Part shown: positions 45,265-53,613 of the stretch, one piece after another
Position numbering within the stretch: position 1 is the stretch's first letter
Layout: each line of letters opens with the position of its first letter
Assembly: GCF_036452155.1 (NCBI RefSeq)
Contig: NZ_JAWJZY010000001.1
Origin: Sorlinia euscelidii
Lineage (GTDB): Bacteria; Pseudomonadota; Alphaproteobacteria; Acetobacterales; Acetobacteraceae
Direction: 5' to 3' (one strand)
DNA length: 64,000 bases
Notes under the pieces: generated by a model
What the model was told of the DNA's origin: nothing
Seen by the model: the letters and a program-made list of their open reading frames with translations, nothing else
Databases searched by the model: none
Position numbers and translations under genes: made by a program

Positions 45265-45822
45265 TTAATATTTGAGAGCCACCTGAGGCGAAGCGCGCTT
45301 CGCCAGATTGACGGTGCTGACATTATGCAGGTTATGATGCGTGCATTGGTCACAGATGCCCTCAATTTCCACAGTGGAATGGTGCCGCGTAAAACCCAAT
45401 GCCGCGGCGGTTTCGGCAATCGCCTCTTCAATGTCCCCGCCACAAATCTCCCGCACATCATGACATTGAAGGCAGATGAGAAACTGCACTTTGTGCCGCG
45501 GCGCATCCAGGCCGTGTAGAGCCCGCGTGTGGGAGCAGGCAATGAAAGCGGCCAGGCGTTCAAGCCGGTGGATCAACCCGCGCGACAGCAGAAAATCCAA
45601 AGCGCGGTACACGGTGGGAGGTGCGGCATTTCGGCGTGTCAGCCTGAGCTCTTCCAGGATGTCATAGGCACCGACGGGGCGGTCATGCGACAAAATGAGG
45701 CGCAGAACCTCACGCCGGATGGCCGTCATCCGAATATTGCTGGCTTTGCACTCCTCTTCCGCCGCGGCGAGGATCGCTTCAATTTTCTGTTGATCGTCTG
45801 AGGTTTTCCCGGACGTTTTCAT
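45265..45822 (-). CDS. zur: Zinc uptake regulator Zur (Fur family)
   Basis: Zinc-responsive repressor. The N-terminal winged helix includes RMTAIRREVLRLILSHDRPVGAYDIL and PPTVYRALDFLLSRGLIHRLE. The dimerisation part has the structural zinc cysteines in CLQC and CDQC, and the HHSTVEIEG block. At 185 residues it is the usual Zur length. It is divergent from znuA with a 93-base gap, and zur-znuACB is the classic arrangement, which favours Zur over Fur, PerR or Mur. AGGAAA lies before the ATG. Confidence 0.92.
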   Translation of the reverse strand: MKTSGKTSDDQQKIEAILAAAEEECKASNIRMTAIRREVLRLILSHDRPVGAYDILEELRLTRRNAAPPTVYRALDFLLSRGLIHRLERLAAFIACSHTRALHGLDAPRHKVQFLICLQCHDVREICGGDIEEAIAETAAALGFTRHHSTVEIEGICDQCTHHNLHNVSTVNLAKRASPQVALKY

Positions 45823-45841
45823 GACAGCGCTATTTCCTGGA

Positions 45842-45903
45842 TTGTCATTTTGAGAAGCGGGCCTCTATATTCGCATGGAATGAGATGTAACTATGTAACG
45901 TTT
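45842..45903 (+). promoter_or_regulatory. znuA promoter and candidate Zur operator
   Basis: TTGTCA (45842-45847) and TATATT (45866-45871) lie 18 bases apart. Just downstream, GATGTAACTATGTAACG contains two ATGTAAC units and is AT-rich, as Zur sites usually are, although it is not a clean palindrome. Position between divergent zur and znuA supports it. Confidence 0.45.
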
Positions 45904-45915
45904 GTGAGGGTTCAA

Positions 45916-46770
45916 TTGCGCAGCGTCGCCATCGCTCTTATGATCCTCCTCCTCAATGTCCACAATGCGACGGCGCATCCACTGCGCGTTGTCTGCGTTG
46001 AAGCCGTCTGGTGCAATATCGCGTCGCAACTGGGTGCTGGTGTCATAGTAACGCAGGATCTGACCTCACGCCAAGCGATCGACCCGCATTTTCAACAGAT
46101 TTCCGCAAGCCAGATCAAGCGTCTCAGTGAAGCAGATTACGTGATTGTGAATGGCGCCGGATATGATGACTGGGCCGCCCGTTCCATCCACGCGCTCGGG
46201 AAAAAGCCGTCTTCCATCATCGCCATCAGTGCGCTCGCCCCGGAAGTGGCACGCCGCAACCCGCATCTTTATAACAGCCTTGATGTGGTCGCACGCTTCG
46301 CGCGGCAATGGACTTCGACACTCATGCAGGTTCTGCCGCAAAACCGTGATCGTCTCATCGCTAATCAAAATCTTTTCTTGAAGGATCTCTCTGCCCTGCG
46401 TGACAGAATTGCGATATTGCGCAAGCGATTACAGGGAAGCCGGGTCGCGGAGAGTGAGCCCGTGTCTGCACTTCTTCTGGAAGATCTCGGCCTGAAAACC
46501 ATGGATCGACGATTTGCTTTGGCGATCATGCATCATACAGAACCGTCGCCTCAGGACGTCGCCCGTCTGGAGGCTGATTTTCAGAACCATGATGTTCGCG
46601 TCTTTATCGTCAACGCGACCGTTTCCGCGCCATCGGTCGATGCCCTCAAAGTCAAAGCCCGGCACGCCGGCATTCCAGTCATCTACAGTGCAGAATATCC
46701 CCCTGAAAAGAAAAGGTGGCAGGATTGGATGAATGACCAGTTATCGGCTCTGGATCAAGCCTTGCCATGA
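45916..46770 (+). CDS. znuA: Zinc ABC transporter substrate-binding protein ZnuA
   Basis: Periplasmic zinc-binding protein (PF01297). From TTG 45916 it begins with a clean signal peptide, MRSVAIALMILLLNVHNATA, cleaved before HPLRVV. GAGGG lies five to six bases before that TTG, which is why I prefer it to the frame opening at 45850 or GTG 45904. Metal ligands are likely in IDPHFQQISASQI and NPHLYNSLDVVARF. The His-rich loop of many ZnuA proteins is missing. About 284 residues. Its stop overlaps znuC (ATGA), starting the znuACB operon. Confidence 0.88.
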   Translation: MRSVAIALMILLLNVHNATAHPLRVVCVEAVWCNIASQLGAGVIVTQDLTSRQAIDPHFQQISASQIKRLSEADYVIVNGAGYDDWAARSIHALGKKPSSIIAISALAPEVARRNPHLYNSLDVVARFARQWTSTLMQVLPQNRDRLIANQNLFLKDLSALRDRIAILRKRLQGSRVAESEPVSALLLEDLGLKTMDRRFALAIMHHTEPSPQDVARLEADFQNHDVRVFIVNATVSAPSVDALKVKARHAGIPVIYSAEYPPEKKRWQDWMNDQLSALDQALP

Positions 46771-47477
46771 CAGATATTGTGTCGGCCCATCGGACAATTG
46801 ACACTGGCATTGCGTCGCGGCCGGTTATTGAGATTTCCGCCCTGCGCATCGGTTTCGGGAAGCATGTCCTCCTTGAAAAGGCTGATCTCTGCCTTCATGA
46901 AGGGCAATTAGCGGTTCTGATGGGGCCGAATGGCCACGGAAAGACGACATTTCTCCGCACAATTCTTGGTTTGCACCCCTGCATGGCGGGCTCCGTCAAA
47001 ATTCTCGGTCGTGCCGCGCAATTGGGGCGGGCTGGGATCGGTTACCTCCCGCAGGGACGTCGTGTGCCCGTGCCACAAATAACCGCGCTGGACCACGTAA
47101 AATCGGCATGGCGAGGCGACCGTCTGGGTCCCCTTAATTTCTCTTCCACCTGCCATAAAGATGTGATGCGCGCCCTTGAGCTCGTAGGGGCGCCGGGCTT
47201 CGCGCATCGGCCCATGGGCTTCCTCTCAGGCGGGGAAAAGCAGCGTATATTTTTAGCCATCGCCTTATTGGCGCACCCCAAAATCCTGATCCTCGATGAG
47301 CCGATGACAAGTGTCGATGCGGAGGGGCAACAACAGATTGTCTCCCTTCTGGCACGGCTCTGCCGGGACCTTCGTCTAACTATCCTCATGAGCACGCATC
47401 ACCTCGACCCGTTCCGTCTCACCCCCCATCTGGCCCTCCATCTGACGCAATGCCGGTTGGAAAAAGCCGATGCTTGA
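46767..47477 (+). CDS. znuC: Zinc ABC transporter ATP-binding protein ZnuC
   Basis: ATPase that powers zinc import. Walker A is GPNGHGKTT (about residues 52-60), the Q loop is YLPQGRRVP, the signature is LSGGEKQRIFLA and Walker B LILDEPMTSVD, followed by the H-loop STHH. 236 residues, normal. It overlaps znuA by four bases and znuB by eight. Confidence 0.94.
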   Translation: MTDIVSAHRTIDTGIASRPVIEISALRIGFGKHVLLEKADLCLHEGQLAVLMGPNGHGKTTFLRTILGLHPCMAGSVKILGRAAQLGRAGIGYLPQGRRVPVPQITALDHVKSAWRGDRLGPLNFSSTCHKDVMRALELVGAPGFAHRPMGFLSGGEKQRIFLAIALLAHPKILILDEPMTSVDAEGQQQIVSLLARLCRDLRLTILMSTHHLDPFRLTPHLALHLTQCRLEKADA

Positions 47478-48318
47478 ATTTGACTTCATGCGTCACGCCT
47501 TTCTCGCTTCAGCTTTCATCGCGATCTCATGCGGCGTGGTCGGGTGGTTTCTGGTGCTGCGTGGCCAAAGCTTCGCCGGTCACGCCCTTTCCCATGTCGG
47601 TTTCACCGGCGCGACGGGAGCCGTCCTGATCGGCCTGTCGCCCCTTACCGGGATGCTCGCCATCACCTGCGTCACGGCCGTTTTTATGGGGTGGGAGGCT
47701 ACCTCCGCGTCACGGGCCACCCCGCCGCCGGATCACGCACGGGATAGTTTGACGGGCCTCGTCCTCGCGGCAAGCCTCGGGATCGGGCTTCTGTTCTTAA
47801 GCTGGCAGACATCGCCAGCCAGCAGCGCAACGTCACTTTTATTCGGCAATCTGTTCGCGGTGGATCGCGCTTTACTGACGCCACTGATCGCCATCTCGGT
47901 GACCAGTATCGCACTCATGATGTTGATTGCGCGGCCTCTGCTGCATGCCAGCCTCGACCCCGACCTCGCCATGATTCAGGGCGCGCGGAAACGCTGGATC
48001 GCGGTCGTTTTTACGCTCAATGTCGCCCTGGTGACATCTGTCTGCGCCATGATGACCGGCATATTGCTCGTTTTCGCACTGCTGGTTGGCCCGGCAGCCA
48101 CAATATTGCGGTTGGGCTTCTCGCCGCTTATGGGCGTTTTCTCATCTGCCATGCTGGCTTTGGCACTGGCATGGGCGGGGCTCGCCCTGTCCTGGTGGAC
48201 GGATGCACCGCCTTCATTCTGGATCAGCGTCGGGTCCGCTCTCTGCTATGGCCTGGCGTGCCTCATCATGCGGCGACGGACCTACACTAAAACCGCTCGC
48301 GCCGCTTTCATCGATTGA
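47470..48318 (+). CDS. znuB: Zinc ABC transporter permease ZnuB
   Basis: Inner-membrane channel of the zinc importer (ABC-3 family). 282 residues with about eight hydrophobic segments. It starts FMRHAFLASAFIAISCGVVGWFLVLRGQSFAGHALSHVGFTGA, the ABC-3 signature, and has MMTGILLVFALLVGPAATILRL near the C-terminus. Last gene of znuACB; its end overlaps by 11 bases a possible convergent small gene. Confidence 0.94.
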   Translation: MLEFDFMRHAFLASAFIAISCGVVGWFLVLRGQSFAGHALSHVGFTGATGAVLIGLSPLTGMLAITCVTAVFMGWEATSASRATPPPDHARDSLTGLVLAASLGIGLLFLSWQTSPASSATSLLFGNLFAVDRALLTPLIAISVTSIALMMLIARPLLHASLDPDLAMIQGARKRWIAVVFTLNVALVTSVCAMMTGILLVFALLVGPAATILRLGFSPLMGVFSSAMLALALAWAGLALSWWTDAPPSFWISVGSALCYGLACLIMRRRTYTKTARAAFID

Positions 48319-48424
48319 TTAAGGCGACCAGAACGATGAAGGCAACAAGCAGGCTCTGCATGATGATCAGGTGTTTCACACCGATCACCGGGATATCCAT
48401 GCGATTTTTTTTTGGCGCGGCCAT
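48308..48424 (-). CDS. Possible 38-residue single-pass membrane protein
   Basis: Minus-strand frame beginning MAAPKKNRMDIPVIG and continuing with the hydrophobic stretch LIIMQSLLVAFIVLVALI, ending NR. A basic N-terminus followed by one membrane helix is the usual shape of small bacterial membrane proteins. AGAGAAG lies six to seven bases before the ATG. It overlaps the end of znuB by 11 bases tail to tail. Too short for family recognition; real gene status is inferred from composition and ribosome site only. Confidence 0.45.
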   Translation of the reverse strand: MAAPKKNRMDIPVIGVKHLIIMQSLLVAFIVLVALINR

Positions 48425-48760
48425 GCAGGTCTTCTCTCTGCAAAATAAGGTCTGATATTGTCAGTCATGTCGGGTGCGATGAGGTGCAGTTCAAGCTTTA
48501 TCCGCTAGGAACACCCATCGGCATTTCCTCCCCGTTCGGATTTTGATCCGCCGGGCTGAAGTAACTGTGACTGAGGATACATTTTTATATCCTTAATTTT
48601 CAATGACTTGTTTATTCCGCAATATTAGCAACAAAAAAAATCTTTAAAAAAGAAGATATTTCCAAACGTTGGTGTCGACTTGAGACGGTCTTGTCACGCG
48701 GTCGCTTTGATGCATAAACCTTAAAAAACTCTCAATGACAATATTTCAGCCGAGGGCATT
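48425..48760. other. AT-rich gap before the GtrII-type gene
   Basis: 336 bases, strongly AT-rich at 48570-48660. It probably holds the promoter of the gene at 48761. No frame or RNA seen. Confidence 0.35.
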
Positions 48761-50299
48761 ATGTTTTTCGCGCGCGTTTCCGATAAGGAAGAATTCCTGC
48801 TACGTTACTGCCTTTTTCTGCTTCTCATCGGGTTATTTGTTTATCCGATCATTCACGCGAATTTTTACCTCATCGACGATCACGGGCGCGCTCTGAACCC
48901 CTATATCGGCATGGCCGCGAACGGGCGATACCTCTCCGAACTGCTTTTCATCGCCCTGAATACGTCGTGCCATCAGCATGATATTGCCCCACTCACGCAG
49001 ATCCTGTCCGTCGCGATCCTGTCTCTCTCATTGACATCGCTCTCCATGGCATGGCGCTTTAATCGTCTTTCGGGCCTTCTCGCCCTCAGTTTCATTGTCT
49101 GCTCGCCCTATTTCCTTGAAAATCTTTCTTACCGTGTCGACTCGCTTTACCAATCTTTGGCGCTCGCGACGGCGATTGCAGCCCTTTCTCTCTCCGTGCC
49201 GATGACGGGCTTGCGTCGCTATCTGACCGTGGCGCTGATCCTGTTTCTGACCGTCAATTTATATCAGCCCGCGGTGAATGTGTTCCTCGTCCTGCTTTGC
49301 CTCGGCACGCTTTTTCAGATGTTGGAAGGTGGCATCAAGGTCGCGTCGCTTTATTACGTCAAAAATCTTCTCTGTCTTGTCGCGGCGCTTTGCGCCTATA
49401 AGGCCGAGACATTTCTTCTGCATCTGGAAGGATTTAATTTCGATTATCTGCACCTGCACGCTGCGACGACATCCAATCCCCACCTCGTCGCGCGCCACAT
49501 CGTCCAATTCCTCAAATTATATCTCAATGAGTATGCGCGAGGTAATCACGCGCGGATCCTTCTCATCGGCCTGGTCGGCGGTGTCACAGGTCTCGGGTTT
49601 CAGGCTTACATATCCCGCGGCATACGGGGCGGTATCTTCGCGGGTTTTTTATTGGGGCTGGCCATACTCTCCATGCCGGGCGTCATGTTGGTCCTCGCTT
49701 CACCCGTCTTCGATGCACGCGTGCTGATGAGTGGTGGCGCATTTCTGGGCCTGGCAATATGCTTCCTCCTCGGTCGGGATGCGGCATTCAGAGGCTGGCG
49801 GCGCGTGCCGATTTTGCTAAGTGGATGGATGCTGCTTACCCAATTGATGATGGCTTACGAGTGGGGCAATGCTGCACACGCCCAGGCGCTTTTTGAAAAC
49901 AGGCTCGCCGCGGAGATTGTGGAGGATGTATACACGGCCAGTCACGGGCGGCCCGTCGCGCTGCGCGTCTTCTCATCCTGGGGGGATTCAGACCCCGTCC
50001 CGGTTGATCCAAAAGCGCGCGTGATTTTTGATCATCGCGCCTCACTCCATCTGGACGCGCTTTTACCGATGTTCAAAATCTGGGGATGGAATGGTGTCAT
50101 CCTCAAAGAATTCGGCTTGCAGAGCAACGCGACATATCTCGGCTTTGATGAGGAGAGTCCTGTCTTTTCGATGACGGAGGCCGCGGCGATGCGTCATTCA
50201 TGCCGTTTTGAACATCAGATCGCCCGGCGTTATTACAGCCTTTACCAGGCAGGCGACCGCATTCTGATCGATTTCAGCCGCGCCTGTCCCATCCGATGA
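48761..50299 (+). CDS. GtrII-type glucosyltransferase, polytopic membrane protein
   Basis: 512 residues with about ten hydrophobic segments. Right after the first segment comes NFYLIDDHGRALNPYIGMAANGRYLSELLF, the acidic-pair motif (DDHGR) of PF14264 GtrII-like enzymes. In phages and enteric bacteria these move glucose from bactoprenol-phosphate-glucose to O-antigen in the periplasm. The soluble C-terminal part (about 385-512) has VRASLHLDALL-like elements and ends RILIDFSRACPIR. Its stop touches the convergent gtrB-like gene. The flippase GtrA is not seen nearby. Confidence 0.78.
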   Translation: MFFARVSDKEEFLLRYCLFLLLIGLFVYPIIHANFYLIDDHGRALNPYIGMAANGRYLSELLFIALNTSCHQHDIAPLTQILSVAILSLSLTSLSMAWRFNRLSGLLALSFIVCSPYFLENLSYRVDSLYQSLALATAIAALSLSVPMTGLRRYLTVALILFLTVNLYQPAVNVFLVLLCLGTLFQMLEGGIKVASLYYVKNLLCLVAALCAYKAETFLLHLEGFNFDYLHLHAATTSNPHLVARHIVQFLKLYLNEYARGNHARILLIGLVGGVTGLGFQAYISRGIRGGIFAGFLLGLAILSMPGVMLVLASPVFDARVLMSGGAFLGLAICFLLGRDAAFRGWRRVPILLSGWMLLTQLMMAYEWGNAAHAQALFENRLAAEIVEDVYTASHGRPVALRVFSSWGDSDPVPVDPKARVIFDHRASLHLDALLPMFKIWGWNGVILKEFGLQSNATYLGFDEESPVFSMTEAAAMRHSCRFEHQIARRYYSLYQAGDRILIDFSRACPIR

Positions 50300-51259
50300 T
50301 CACTTTGCGTAGACGCGCCTCTTTATGAAGAGAGGCCGTTGTTTTGCCTCCATATAGATGCGCCCGATATACTCCCCCAACATCCCGATACTCATGATCT
50401 GCACGGACCCGAAAAAGATCACGGCACAGAAAAGGGACGGGTAGCCGGGTGCATTGGTCCCGGTGATCAGGGTCCGCACGAGGATGAAAAATCCATATAA
50501 GGCCGCCATGCAGGCGCCGGAAAAACCAATATATGTCCAGATTCTCAGTGGAATCGTTGAAAACCCCGTTATGCTTTCAAGCGCGAGATTCCAGAGGGCG
50601 AGCCCGGAAAAGGATGTTTTACCCGCGAGGCGGGGTGGGCGCGTATAATCAATTGTTTCGGTGCGAAATCCAACCCACGCGAACAGGCCCTTCATAAATC
50701 TCTGGCGTTCCGGCAATTGCGCCAGCGCGTTGATGACGGCGCGGTCCATAAGGCGAAAATCACCTACATTTTCAGGAATTTTCACTTTGGAAAGAGCGTT
50801 ATGGACGCGATAAAACCAGGCAGCGGTCAGACGCTTCGCATGGCCGTCAGATGACCGGTCCACACGTCGCGCGAGAACGACATCCGCACCGCCACGCCAT
50901 TTTGCAAGCATCTCAGGGATGAGGTCCGGCGGGTCCTGGAGATCCGCATCCATGACGATGACGGCATCGCCCTTCGCCTCCAGCAAACCTGCGGTCATGG
51001 CCGCCTCTTTACCAAAATTGCGGGATAGTTCCACGATTTTGAAGCGTCCGTCTTTGCCATGAAGCGCAATCAAACGTGCCAGGCTGTCATCCTGACTCCC
51101 ATCATCGACGCAGATGACTTCCCATTCTTCTAAAGCGAGATCTTCAAGAATTGGTGTGATCGTGTCTGAAAAGCGTTCCACATTCCGGCTCTCATTGTAG
51201 AACGGCACGACAAGAGAAAGAGATTTCATTTTCGACATTGCCTCAATACCTGCGTTCAT
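50300..51259 (-). CDS. gtrB: Bactoprenol glucosyltransferase GtrB-like (family 2)
   Basis: Transfers glucose from UDP-glucose to undecaprenyl phosphate on the cytoplasmic face. GT2 domain: LSLVVPFYNESRNVERF, VICVDDGSQDDSL, AVIVMDADLQDPPDLIP (DXD) and NVGDFRLMDRAVINAL. Two C-terminal membrane segments (about 235-258 and 268-292) precede IGRIYMEAKQRPLFI, the GtrB/DPM1 signature. From the ATG at 51259 it has 319 residues; ATG 51238 (MSKMKSLSL) is equally possible. It converges directly on the GtrII-type gene, and the two probably form a glucosylation pathway despite opposite strands. Confidence 0.85.
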   Translation of the reverse strand: MNAGIEAMSKMKSLSLVVPFYNESRNVERFSDTITPILEDLALEEWEVICVDDGSQDDSLARLIALHGKDGRFKIVELSRNFGKEAAMTAGLLEAKGDAVIVMDADLQDPPDLIPEMLAKWRGGADVVLARRVDRSSDGHAKRLTAAWFYRVHNALSKVKIPENVGDFRLMDRAVINALAQLPERQRFMKGLFAWVGFRTETIDYTRPPRLAGKTSFSGLALWNLALESITGFSTIPLRIWTYIGFSGACMAALYGFFILVRTLITGTNAPGYPSLFCAVIFFGSVQIMSIGMLGEYIGRIYMEAKQRPLFIKRRVYAK

Positions 51260-51501
51260 CGTCTGGCCGTGCTGGCAAAGAACCTTAATAGCATAAAATC
51301 TTTACGCTGTTGATGCGGTGACGACCTGCTCGATGATTGTAAAGGCCGATTGCCCTTTGAAATGAGAAGCCTGATCAAGACGCGGCGGCCCAGGTGTCGG
51401 CCTGCTGAACTCTTTTTACGGGTTCCATGCTGAAAGGTGGCGAGCCCCTCACAGCGCGATGCCGTGCAAGCATCTCCTCATCCCGCTAATTTGAACTGAA
51501 T

Positions 51502-52268
51502 CTAAGGCCGTGCAAGCTCGTAGAGCGCGACAGAGGCGGCGACAGAGACATTGAGACTTTCCATATCACCTTGCATGTGCAATCGCGCGATTTCATCACA
51601 ATGTTCCCGGGTCAGGCGACGTAAACCTTCCCCCTCCGCCCCGAGGACGAGCGCCGCGCGTCTCTCCCCCAAACCTTCCCGCGACAGGATGCTGCCGCCG
51701 GTATCCAGGCCGATCACCCAATGACCCGCTTTCTGCAGTTGCGCGATCGCGCGGGACAGATTGACCTCACGCACCACCGGAATCACATCCAGCGCGCCGG
51801 ACGCGGCTTTTGCCATGACCCCGCTTTCCTGCGGGGCGTGGCGGTCCTGAAGGATAATGCCCGCCGCATTGAAGGCAGCGGCAGAACGCAGAATGGCCCC
51901 GATATTGCGTGGGTCGGTCACCTGGTCGAGGATCAGGATCGTCCCCTCCCGATCGGACAGGTCCTCAATCGCGGATGGCGCTAGAGGGGCGACGCGCAAG
52001 GCGATGCCCTGATGCACCGCATCGCGACCACAGAGAGGGTCAATGCGGCTGCGATCGACAATCTGCGGGGCCACGGCCTGCATGATCTCGACTTGAGAGA
52101 GCGCTTGCGCAGTTTCTCGTGTCACGAGCAGTTCATGGGCCTGACGTTGCGGATTTTTGAGCGCGGATGACACGGCATGTAAACCGTACATCCAATAACC
52201 GGCCTGTCCCTTCTGGCGGGGGCGGCTGCGTGCTCCGTGTGGCGATCGCGTTTATTCTGTCTCGACAT
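51502..52268 (-). CDS. rlmB: 23S rRNA 2'-O-ribose methyltransferase RlmB (TrmH/SpoU family), likely frame-broken N-terminus
   Basis: SAM-dependent knotted methyltransferase acting on 23S rRNA. Motifs: GTILILDQVTDPRNIGAILRSAAAF, LVLGAEGEGLRRLTREHC and MQGDMESLNVSVAASVALYE. The continuous frame starts only at ATG 52191 (MYGLHAV), inside the conserved YW-YGLHAV block, with no ribosome site. Upstream in another frame lies ATG 52268, MSRQNKRDRHTEHAAAP, a basic leader typical of this family. Adding one base to the five-base C-run (52218-52222) joins them as AAAPRQKGQAGYWMYGLHAV. Confidence is high for the enzyme, lower for the extended start. Confidence 0.85.
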
Positions 52269-52379
52269 GGTTCACTCTATAAGCGAAGTCGCGCCCGCCG
52301 TCATGTGACAAAAGCGGCCTGCTTTGACGGAAGGGCGTTGACAGATCGTGTAGAAAGCCATATCCCGCAACGACCGAAC

Positions 52380-52465
52380 GGAGAGGTGCCCGAGTGGCTA
52401 AAGGGGGCGGACTGTAAATCCGCTGGCGTACGCCTACGTTGGTTCGAATCCAACCCTCTCCACCA
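52380..52465 (+). tRNA. tRNA-Tyr (anticodon GTA)
   Basis: 86-base tRNA with a long variable arm. Acceptor GGAGAGG/CCTCTCC, anticodon loop CTGTAAA within GGA/TCC pairing, T arm GGTTCGAATCC, discriminator A, encoded CCA. Confidence 0.96.
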
Positions 52466-52573
52466 TGATCCGTTATCACGGTTTCTCATCCCTACTCACA
52501 ACCCTTGATTTCCCCCGGTTTTCCGCCATAAACTTCTCTCATGGCTTCTCGCCCCTTGTCATGCAAGCGCACG

Positions 52574-52595
52574 AATTTGGGGGCAAATTTGGGGG
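52574..52595 (+). repeat. Short G-rich direct repeat beside tRNA-Tyr, possible integration scar
   Basis: AATTTGGGGG occurs twice (52574-52583, 52586-52595), about 110 bases after the tRNA. Such TTTGGGGG pairs are often seen just upstream of tyrosine-type integrase genes that sit next to tRNA genes. No integrase remains. The link is from general experience, not from homology seen here. Confidence 0.3.
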
Positions 52596-52684
52596 TCACA
52601 AAAAAAGGGGTGGGGGCATCCGGGCGAATTCTTACAAAATCCGCTTTCGTCGCGCTTGACGTTAATGCCAGCCTCACCTCTCAC

Positions 52685-53574
52685 CTATTCGACGAAATCC
52701 TCGGCCCGGTAGCCCTGCGCGAAAAGAAGGCTTCGCAACGTGGTGAAATTGACCTGAAGCGATACTTCCGCCCTTAATTTCGGCTTACCGTGAAAGGCGA
52801 TGCCGAAACCGGCATGGTGCAGCATCGGCAGGTCATTGGCGCCATCACCGGTTGCCAGCGCCGCGGAATTCTGTGCGCCGCGCTCAGCGAGGAGGCGAGT
52901 CAGATGCGCCTTTTTACTGTCAGGTCCGAGGATGGGCGCGGCGAGGCGTCCGGTGAGCGTGCCATCCTCAATCCCCAGCACATTTCCATAATGCTCATCA
53001 AACCCGCAAGCCTCTGCGACGCGGGAGGTAAAGAACGTGAAACCGCCCGAGACGAGGGCGGTGCGGGCATTATGGGCGCGCATGGTTTTAACGAGCGTTT
53101 GAGCACCCTCATTGATTTGCGTCGTCTTCCAGACATCTTCAAGCAAGGCGGCGGGGTGCCCGCGCAGCAGGGCGACGCGCTCCGTCAAAGCGGCTGCGAA
53201 ATCGAGCGCGCCGTTCATCGTCGCGTCCGTGATGCGTTTTACCGCGTCCCCGCACCCGATTAGGGCAGCGAGCTGGTCCAGCGTTTCATCCGCGACGATG
53301 GTGCTGTCCATATCAGCAATCAGGACGGCTTTACGTCGGCCGCGCTGTTTGACAAGCAGCGCATCAACCTGATGAGGGGCCAGCGCGGCGCGGATCGTGG
53401 CCGGGGTCGCGGCGCCCGTGCCGGGTTTGCCGCAGGGGATCTCAACAGCTTCCCCCTCTGACAAAATGACGGGCCGCGCCCCTTTGACCATGGCGCGGGC
53501 AATATCAATGGCTTCCGGGGAAGGGTCCCCGCTTTGCGGTCAAAAATAAGGACGAGTGCGTAAGGGTGGGTCAT
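52685..53574 (-). CDS. serB: Phosphoserine phosphatase SerB, frame broken once
   Basis: HAD-family enzyme for the last step of serine synthesis. Motif I is LIADMDSTIVADETLDQLA, motif II LVSGGFTFFTSRVA, motif III lysine in DSKKAHLTRLL, motif IV ATGDGANDLPML. The uninterrupted frame begins only at 53491 (MVKGARPV). The missing start is in another frame from ATG 53574 (MTHPYALVLIFDRKAG). One extra base in the four-base run at 53527-53530 joins them as RKAGDPSPEAIDIARAMVKG, giving about 296 residues, the normal length with the N-terminal ACT-like region. It is divergent from miaA. Confidence 0.88.
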
Positions 53575-53613
53575 GAACTCGCGGAAACTTCTTTTCTGTG
53601 TCACAAACGACGC

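Noticed and set aside
52541..52777. Frame between tRNA-Tyr and serB as an integrase remnant
   Set aside because: The translated frame has no tyrosine recombinase motifs and its end lies antisense to serB.
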